Below are positions 1 to 4,095 of a stretch of 7,051 nucleotides of DNA, piece after piece (position 1 is the first letter of the stretch; each line of letters opens with the position of its first letter). Made by a program: the position numbers and the translations under genes. The notes beneath the pieces are model-generated. The model searched no databases. It was not told the origin of the DNA and saw only the letters and a program-made list of their open reading frames with translations. Origin of the DNA: Propionibacterium sp. (GTDB lineage Bacteria; Actinomycetota; Actinomycetes; Propionibacteriales; Propionibacteriaceae); NCBI GenBank assembly GCA_022837595.1, contig JALHFX010000192.1, forward strand, positions 1-7,051, in the 5' to 3' direction.

Positions 1-25
1 CTTTGGGTACCACAAAACTGGATAT

Positions 26-98
26 GGGGCATTGGCGCAGCTGGTAGCGCGTCTCGTTCGCAATGAGAAGGTCAGGGGTTCGAATCCCCTATGCTCCA
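26..98 (+). tRNA. tRNA-Ala, anticodon CGC
   Basis: The sequence folds into a full cloverleaf. The acceptor arm is GGGGCAT (26-32) with ATGCTCC (91-97). The D stem is GCGC (35-38) with GCGC (47-50). The anticodon stem is 52-56 with 64-68, closing a seven-base loop TTCGCAA with CGC at 59-61. The T stem is AGGGG (74-78) with CCCCT (86-90), around the loop TTCGAAT. The third acceptor pair is G28 with T95, the G3:U70 wobble pair that is the main identity element for alanyl-tRNA synthetase, and it agrees with the CGC anticodon, which reads GCG (Ala). The discriminator base is A98. The bases after it are CA rather than CCA, so CCA must be added after transcription. Confidence 0.97.
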
Positions 99-116
99 CA
101 ACGAGGAAGGGCGAGT

Positions 117-140
117 GAAATGAAAGCAGGCTTTCATTTC
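117..140. repeat. 24-bp palindrome just after the tRNA, possible terminator or operator
   Basis: GAAATGAAAGC (117-127) is followed by AG and then its exact reverse complement GCTTTCATTTC (130-140). As RNA it would form a 10-bp stem with a CAGG loop, 18 bases after the tRNA. That position suits a transcription stop for the tRNA, but no T-run follows and the stem is A+T-rich, so it is not a classic intrinsic terminator. It could instead be a protein binding site. Confidence 0.6.
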
Positions 141-610
141 CGAGCCCAACGAAGTTGCGAGAGGGCGTAGCCCGAACACAGACGATCGAGCCGAGCGGTA
201 AGAACGTTCGAGCTCTTGACCGAGGCGATCGAAGACCGACAACACCTTGCGCTACTCGTGCAAGAGTTGGGCGCCGCACGAGCGTGTCGAGACCTGATAC
301 GAGCCAGGTTCGTCCACCCGGAGAGGGAAGCCCGAGGGCTACGTGCGCTCACGTCCGCAGAAGCCACAACGCTGACCGGCACGAGCCGGGCCATTCTCGA
401 CAATCTGCTCGGCGAACACCGTCAAGGCAGCACTCAACACCATGCAGCAGGTCGCATCGAGTCGGAGGCTCCACCGCCCGACGCTCTCGCCGTTGACGCG
501 TCGTATCAACGATCCTCCGGGCCGCTTCGCGGCTGGTGCCGATCGCCTTGCCTTCGCCCACACCGTGCTCCGGTGCACCCTGAACCGGCACGCCGGGCGT
601 TCGCCGACAG
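141..610. other. 470-base stretch without a convincing gene
   Basis: Overlapping open frames exist on both strands, as expected for GC-rich DNA, but none has a ribosome binding site or a recognisable product. One plus frame (from TTG at 216) contains at about 348-416 the peptide LTSAEATTLTGTSRAILDNL. It resembles the helix-turn-helix of excisionase-like DNA-binding proteins and could be a decayed remnant, but the match is weak and the rest of the frame is low-complexity and arginine-rich. The ATG at 442 is in frame with the downstream transporter, but the extra 61 residues it would add are not membrane-like or family-like. Confidence 0.5.
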
Positions 611-616
611 TAGAAT
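611..616 (+). promoter_or_regulatory. Probable -10 box of a leaderless transporter transcript
   Basis: TAGAAT at 611-616 matches the TATAAT consensus at five of six positions. It ends eight bases before the GTG at 625, so transcription would start at or next to the start codon. Leaderless mRNAs with this arrangement are common in Actinomycetota. No Shine-Dalgarno sequence lies before the GTG, which fits. No good -35 hexamer is seen, also common in these promoters. Confidence 0.5.
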
Positions 617-624
617 CACGGTTC

Positions 625-1659
625 GTGACTGAGCACCCGGAATCTCGGCTCGCTGCAGCAGTACACCACCTGCAGCCGGGATATTTTGCGCTCGTCATGG
701 CCACCGGCATTATCTCTCTCGGGTTTCACCTGCGGGGGTTCGATACTGTCTCGATGGTGCTGCTCGTCATCACGGCGGCCGCCTACGCGGTTCTGGTGGT
801 GATGCTCGTCTGGCGACTGATCCGCTACCCGCGCGCCGTGCTGACCGACCTCGCCAGCCCCCACAACGGCTTCGCGTTCTTCACGTTCGTCGCCGGTACC
901 AACGTGCTCGGCGCAAGACTGGCCGCTGAGGGAATCGGTACCCTGCCAGCGGTGTTGCTGGGTGTGTCCTTCGCCGCGTGGCTTTTCCTCGGCTACGCCA
1001 TCCCCGCACTGGTGGTCGGAAAGCACCCCGGGGACGACCTCCTACGAGGCCTGAATGGCACCTGGTTCGTCTGGCCGGTTGCCAGCCAGTCCGTCGCCGT
1101 CATGGCGGCAGGCCTGCAGCAAACTGCGGGCGGCATGGCTGATGCCTTGTCCATCCTCGCGATTCTCTCCTGGGGCATAGGGATCATGCTCTACGGGATC
1201 ATCGGGACGGCCCTCGTCATCCGGATACTGACCCGAGGCATCCCACCGGAGCAGTGGGGGCCGCCGTACTGGGTGATGATGGGTGCCGGTGCTATCTCGG
1301 TTTTGGCTGGGTCGCGAATCGTGGAGATGGATGCGACGCCGATGGTCGAAGTCATGCGGGCGCCTGTGGCTGCAGCCGCGGTCGTCTTCTGGGCGTTCTG
1401 CACGTGGCTCATCCCCGCGCTGTTCGGCATCGGATACTGGCGCCACTTCATGTGCGGAGTGCCCCTGCGATACGAGCCCGGCTTCTGGAGCATGATCTTC
1501 CCGCTGGCCGACGAGTTACCGCTTGTCGGCTGGATTGGCGGCCACTTCCTGTGGGTAGCGCTGACGGCTTGGTTGATCGTGTTCGTGGCCATGGGGGTCG
1601 ACCTGTTCCGGGCCGCACGTTCCCCGCGCACTCAGGACGTGACGTCCACGCCCAAGTGA
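625..1659 (+). CDS. TDT-family membrane transporter (TehA/Mae1-like, tellurite resistance/C4-dicarboxylate type)
   Basis: This is a hydrophobic protein of 344 residues with about ten predicted membrane segments, at roughly residues 18-36, 43-65, 83-97, 107-132, 146-164, 174-202, 214-230, 247-270, 286-296 and 302-325. TDT-family signatures are visible: HLQPGYFALVMATGIIS (15-31), FFTFVAGTNVLG (85-96), NGTWFVWPVASQS (144-156), and YEPGFWSMIFPL (283-294) before the last helix. The family comprises TehA-like anion channels, Mae1 malate transporters and sulphite exporters, so the substrate cannot be named. The GTG at 625 is chosen because family similarity begins a few residues later and a -10 box lies just before it. 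One oddity: relatives usually read FPLGMY and about a dozen more residues where this protein goes from FPL straight to ADELPLVGW. This suggests a short in-frame deletion in the last membrane region, so activity is uncertain. The gene stands alone. Confidence 0.85.
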   Translation: MTEHPESRLAAAVHHLQPGYFALVMATGIISLGFHLRGFDTVSMVLLVITAAAYAVLVVMLVWRLIRYPRAVLTDLASPHNGFAFFTFVAGTNVLGARLAAEGIGTLPAVLLGVSFAAWLFLGYAIPALVVGKHPGDDLLRGLNGTWFVWPVASQSVAVMAAGLQQTAGGMADALSILAILSWGIGIMLYGIIGTALVIRILTRGIPPEQWGPPYWVMMGAGAISVLAGSRIVEMDATPMVEVMRAPVAAAAVVFWAFCTWLIPALFGIGYWRHFMCGVPLRYEPGFWSMIFPLADELPLVGWIGGHFLWVALTAWLIVFVAMGVDLFRAARSPRTQDVTSTPK

Positions 1660-1771
1660 CGGACGCTCCTCCTACCCGAGTTCAGCAACGTTAGTGCGCT
1701 GGATGGGTTGATGATGTGGCGCCGGAGCGGGTTCGATCGGGTGTTGCTCGGTGTGGGATGGCGGAGCGCGA

Positions 1772-1797
1772 AGCGGAACGTTCGTGAACGTTCCGCT
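1772..1797. repeat. 26-bp inverted repeat built from two GAACGTTC palindromes
   Basis: AGCGGAACGTTC (1772-1783), then GT, then the exact reverse complement GAACGTTCCGCT (1786-1797). Inside it the self-complementary octamer GAACGTTC occurs twice (1776-1783 and 1786-1793), ten bases apart, so both copies face the same side of the helix. This is typical of a paired operator for a dimeric regulator. It also lies about 110 bases after the transporter stop, and as RNA would form an 11-bp GC-rich stem with no T-run, so a terminator role is possible. Confidence 0.7.
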
Positions 1798-1803
1798 CGT
1801 GTT

Positions 1804-1830
1804 CTGCACAGATTTGCTGCATGTGTGCAG
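1804..1830. repeat. Short inverted repeat CTGCACA / TGTGCAG
   Basis: CTGCACA (1804-1810) and its exact reverse complement TGTGCAG (1824-1830) are separated by 13 bases. On its own this seven-base repeat could be chance. It is listed because it sits just after the 26-bp palindrome, in the same non-coding cluster. Confidence 0.35.
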
Positions 1831-1883
1831 ATGATCCCGGCCGTAAGGACGCCCCGACGATGAATCGCACCGGGGCAAACCCG

Positions 1884-1971
1884 GCCAACACCCGTCAGTG
1901 GTCCCCAGATGCCTGTTCGCGGACGCGATTGAGCCTGCAAAGCGATCTGGGGACCAGTCACGGGTGTTGGC
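1884..1971. repeat. 88-bp element with 27-base imperfect inverted repeats
   Basis: The left arm (1884-1910) begins GCCAACACCC and ends GGTCCCCAGAT. The right arm (1945-1971) begins ATCTGGGGACC and ends GGGTGTTGGC. They are reverse complements at 25 of 27 positions. The only differences are two bases that flip TCAGT in one arm to TGACT in the other, so each mismatch is compensated in mirror fashion. The loop of 34 bases has no coding content. This is far beyond chance. It could be a very stable hairpin, the ends of a miniature transposable element, or a dispersed palindromic repeat. I do not recognise the sequence. Confidence 0.8.
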
Positions 1972-2061
1972 GTGCGAGCAGCCCTGTTTCTTGCTGACTA
2001 CCGCAGGTGCCTTGTGGAGCCGTGATCCGCTGCTGGCGATACTTCCGTGTTCTTCCTTTGT

Positions 2062-2224
2062 CTAAGCCTGGATCCGCCGATTTCCCGCTGCTGCGCGTCT
2101 CCTGGTGTGCACGCCGGCTGCGTTGTCCTCAGTCAGCGCACCCCGGTGCGTTTCCTTCGTCCGCGTTGCCATCGCCCCGCCAGGTGCCGCTCGCGACGCG
2201 GCCCATCGGCGGATCCAGGCTAAG
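2062..2224. repeat. 163-bp stretch bounded by 20-base inverted repeats (MITE-like)
   Basis: CTAAGCCTGGATCCGCCGAT (2062-2081) and ATCGGCGGATCCAGGCTAAG (2205-2224) are reverse complements at 19 of 20 positions, with a perfect inner run of 17 that contains GGATCC. The 123 bases between them show no convincing gene. Long, nearly perfect terminal inverted repeats around a short non-coding core fit a miniature inverted-repeat element or a deleted insertion sequence. No clear target-site duplication is visible. The right end coincides with the stop of the open frame of the adjacent serine hydrolase, so insertion there may have cut off that gene's 3' end. Confidence 0.65.
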
Positions 2225-2392
2225 TGCTTTCCAGACCCCGGATGCAACCATGTTGATTGCGCTGAAGCCGACTGCGGCGCTTGCGTCGGGGGCAAAGCGC
2301 CATAACCAAGGAAACGGGGTGCTGCTGACATGGCGTATCCCGAAGACGAGAGCGAATGGAAGCAGCACATGGATCCGATTCAGGCGGGCCAA
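2150..2392 (-). pseudogene. Displaced C-terminal membrane segment of the serine hydrolase, in a shifted frame
   Basis: In a different minus-strand frame from the hydrolase, starting near 2392, the translation reads ARLNRIHVLLPFALVFGI and then PFPWLWRFAPD (a segment near 2320-2285) and further hydrophobic sequence ending VWKALSL. Serine hydrolases of the PBP-like membrane class carry a C-terminal region with several helices that includes a hydrophobic LLP-type helix and a W..l..FAPD-like stretch before the last helix. I therefore infer that this is the native tail, moved out of frame by a deletion between the catalytic domain and the tail. The hydrolase open frame itself turns into basic, non-family sequence over the same bases. 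The end is approximate. This rests on remembered family pattern, not an alignment. Confidence 0.5.
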
Positions 2393-3317
2393 CCGGCTCG
2401 CCGAGAACTTGTCGAATGACGCCATCGGCGAGGTCCTCAATCATTGGAGTGGCGACCAAGAAATCTCCGGCGTTTACCATCAAGGCTATGCCTATGCCTG
2501 GCTCCGGGATAAGAACAAACACAGTCGTATGAGTCGGGACTTTGCCGACGTGTACGAATATGTCTTCGTTATTCCACTTCTTGTGAATCCACCCCAATCC
2601 GTAGTCACCTTCAGAACCGAGCGGACCAGCGACGGCAGGGGACCCATCACTGGGGACCGTGTTGGTGAGAATGGTCTGGACCGAATTAGGTGAGAGAATC
2701 CGAACTCCGTCGAGTTCTCCTTCGCCGAGTAGCATCCGTAGAATCCGTCCTGCGTCTGCGGCGCTGGAACACGTAGCTCCCGAGTCGGCCTGTATCCATG
2801 ACTTCGATCCGTAGACAGTCGGTTCGCCCGGAACGAAGTGTCCGAACATGCCAATATGGCCTTGCGCTATCTCCGCATCACGACCGCGCCCGACGATGAA
2901 GGAGTGCCGAAGGTTCAGTGGATCGAAGACCTGTTCGGTGAGCCACTGCCCGTACGGAATGCCGGTTGCCGCTTCGATTATCAGAGTGAGGAGGTTGTAG
3001 TTCTCATTCGAGTAGCGGAACTTTCTATCCCGGGCGAAGCATAAGCGGCGAGGAGTTGAGTCGGTCGTCAGACCACTGCGGTGATGGGCTAAGTCCTCAA
3101 CAGTTACGTCATCGGGAATGTTCGCATTTGGTAGCCATTTCTTAACGGGATCATTCAGCGAAAGAGCATTTGCCTCGACGCATTGCATCAAAGTAATAGC
3201 GGTAATGGATTTACTCGTTGAGCCAAGGACTACGGTTGAATCGACTGTCAAGTCTCCGAATGAAAATGAGTCGATCACGCCGAAGCGATCCACAATCTCA
3301 ATAGCACCACCGGGCAT
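2220..3317 (-). CDS. Beta-lactamase/PBP-like serine hydrolase, probably damaged at both ends
   Basis: The first 310 or so residues form a class-C beta-lactamase/DD-peptidase-type domain. The catalytic SxxK is S33-T-S-K36 in GSTSKS, the second motif YSN is at 102-104 in RYSNENY, and the third motif HVG is at 256-258, preceded by YGLGW at 239-243. HRSGL (79-83) matches the usual LxxHxSGL position. Such enzymes hydrolyse peptidoglycan peptides, D-amino-acid peptides or esters; the substrate here is unknown. The start is doubtful. The in-frame sequence upstream (LLECGFAGAG, just before M1) still looks like family sequence but has no start codon before a stop, so the gene may be cut at its 5' end and no signal peptide is seen. 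From about residue 312 the sequence becomes arginine-rich and unlike the family, while a membrane tail appears in another frame. GC is about 47% in sampled lines against 65-67% in neighbours, a sign of transfer. Confidence 0.7.
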   Translation of the reverse strand: MPGGAIEIVDRFGVIDSFSFGDLTVDSTVVLGSTSKSITAITLMQCVEANALSLNDPVKKWLPNANIPDDVTVEDLAHHRSGLTTDSTPRRLCFARDRKFRYSNENYNLLTLIIEAATGIPYGQWLTEQVFDPLNLRHSFIVGRGRDAEIAQGHIGMFGHFVPGEPTVYGSKSWIQADSGATCSSAADAGRILRMLLGEGELDGVRILSPNSVQTILTNTVPSDGSPAVAGPLGSEGDYGLGWIHKKWNNEDIFVHVGKVPTHTTVFVLIPEPGIGIALMVNAGDFLVATPMIEDLADGVIRQVLGEPVGPPESDPCAASIRSRLRDTPCQQHPVSLVMALCPRRKRRSRLQRNQHGCIRGLEST

Positions 3318-3481
3318 ACCGGCCCCAGCGAACCCGCACTCAAGTAAAGTGTGAAGGTCGCCGTCATCGTTGCCATCAACGCTCCTAACTCATTGAATTG
3401 GACGATACTTGACCCGCGACAGGCTGTGGGGACGCGACGGTAGAACTCCACGATCGACGGCCTATACCGCTCTTCCCAGGC
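3318..3481. other. Junction between transposase remnant and serine hydrolase
   Basis: The transposase frame stays open through here but its residues after LLLLTAW (such as EERYRPSIVEFYRR) no longer resemble the transposase family, and the hydrolase has no start codon here. The minus strand carries AGGAG followed by ATG (near 3375), which would translate MATMTATFTLYL in a frame other than the hydrolase's. Part of this stretch is probably the junction left by an insertion followed by deletion. Confidence 0.4.
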
Positions 3482-3832
3482 CGTCAGGAGTAGCAGCCAG
3501 CCGGTCCGCAGGTTGAACCCGTCGATCTGGAGGACGTCATGGAGCTCACCCTTCAGCGGGATGCGGGGGCATAGTTCCCAACACCACTGGATGGCGCGAT
3601 GGAACGAACGACTCGAGGAGGTGCCATCCACGTCGGTCTGGGAGTCCTTGCCGAGCAGCGACTGAAGGAACCTCTGCAGTGTGAATAGCCGGGACCTGTC
3701 GGGGCGATTTCACGCCGAGGAGGCCCCACACGCCGGACACTTCCAACGCTGAATCCCAGCAGCGTTACGGCCGTTCTTTACCAGCTTTACACCGCATACC
3801 ACACAAACCGCGAGAAGGACAAGGAGTATCTG
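3482..3832 (-). pseudogene. IS1249-like transposase, 5' fragment with internal stop
   Basis: Read on the minus strand, the frame opens after a stop at 3833-3835. It gives a zinc ribbon CVVCGVKLVKNGRN and then QRWKCPACGASSA, with cysteine pairs at about 3805/3796 and 3739/3730. This is the N-terminal hallmark of IS1249-type transposases (IS256 family). A TGA at 3712-3710 interrupts the frame where relatives have arginine, consistent with a CGA to TGA change. The same frame then continues with RLFTLQRFLQSLLGKDSQ, FHRAIQWCWELCPRIPL and VLQIDGFNLRTGWLLLL, matching the family's linker and the start of the catalytic domain; the D of IDGFN (about 3520) is the likely first catalytic aspartate. The similarity stops near 3482, so the rest of the catalytic domain is missing. 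No confident start codon is seen: GTG at 3802 would lose the first cysteine. The element cannot transpose on its own. Confidence 0.8.
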
Positions 3833-4080
3833 TCACAACTAATCGTCGCGGACATTAACCACACCGACCTTCCCGCGCAATCCCGCCGCCAAACCGCGAT
3901 CCCATCTGGCCTATAGGCTAGATGATGTGCATACTATTCCCATCCGGCATTAGTCGGGACTTGGGAAACCGGCGCGCAATGAGGCAGCGGAAGACCGAGA
4001 GCGGTTCGGCGGGGGACTTGATACAGGAAGGCAATGTTCCTGCGCCGGGGAAGGCAATGTTCCTGCGCCGGGGGAGACGC
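3833..4080. other. Region between the IS remnant and lacZ
   Basis: These 248 bases hold the presumed left end of the IS remnant, a 10-bp palindrome GCCTATAGGC at 3909-3918, and the 5' region of lacZ. An open frame from ATG at 3922 joins lacZ in frame but has no ribosome binding site and does not look like LacZ. I see no strong promoter: TTGATA at 4018 has no matching -10 box. No transporter or regulator gene, which often precedes lacZ, is visible, so its upstream neighbour may have been lost to the IS. Confidence 0.4.
4028..4073 (+). repeat. 23-bp perfect tandem duplication upstream of lacZ
   Basis: The 23-base unit beginning AAGGCAATGTTCC and ending GCGCCGGGG occurs at 4028-4050 and again without a gap at 4051-4073, with no mismatch. 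It lies 22 bases before the lacZ start and just before the ribosome binding site. It looks like a recent slippage duplication. If transcribed it lengthens the leader by one unit, and copy number could vary between strains. Confidence 0.9.
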
Positions 4081-4087
4081 AAAGGAG
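4081..4087 (+). promoter_or_regulatory. Ribosome binding site that sets the lacZ start
   Basis: AAAGGAG at 4081-4087 is a near-complete Shine-Dalgarno sequence, eight bases before the ATG at 4096. It decides that start over the earlier in-frame ATG at 3922, which has none. Confidence 0.8.
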
Positions 4088-4095
4088 CAGTCGCG

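Larger units (their letters stand above)
1660..2219. other. Intergenic region dense in inverted repeats
   Basis: No convincing gene is present on either strand between the transporter stop and the serine hydrolase remnant, which enters this stretch from the right. The open frames here have no ribosome binding site or familiar motif. The stretch instead holds four inverted repeats in about 450 bases, each listed separately. The cluster may reflect ends of decayed mobile elements or a structured intergenic repeat. Confidence 0.6.

Noticed and set aside
26..98. tRNA as attachment site of an element spanning this window
   Set aside because: I found no second copy of the tRNA 3' end and no integrase gene in the window.
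442..624. Upstream ATG extension of the transporter
   Set aside because: The added residues are basic, proline-rich and unlike TDT N-termini. The GTG at 625 has a better promoter context.
1884..1971. Integron attC site
   Set aside because: The size fits, but the outer core consensus RYYYAAC/GTTRRRY is not met and no extrahelical base pattern is evident.
1772..2224. CRISPR array or other direct-repeat array
   Set aside because: The repeats are inverted pairs of different sequence, not evenly spaced direct repeats with spacers.
2007..2693. Plus-strand frame of 228 codons across the repeats and hydrolase
   Set aside because: Its second half is antisense to the hydrolase catalytic domain and its first half crosses inverted repeats. 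No ribosome binding site or family match is seen.
3922..4095. Upstream ATG extension of lacZ
   Set aside because: There is no ribosome binding site, the residues do not match LacZ and part comes from the tandem repeat. The ATG at 4096 has a strong site.
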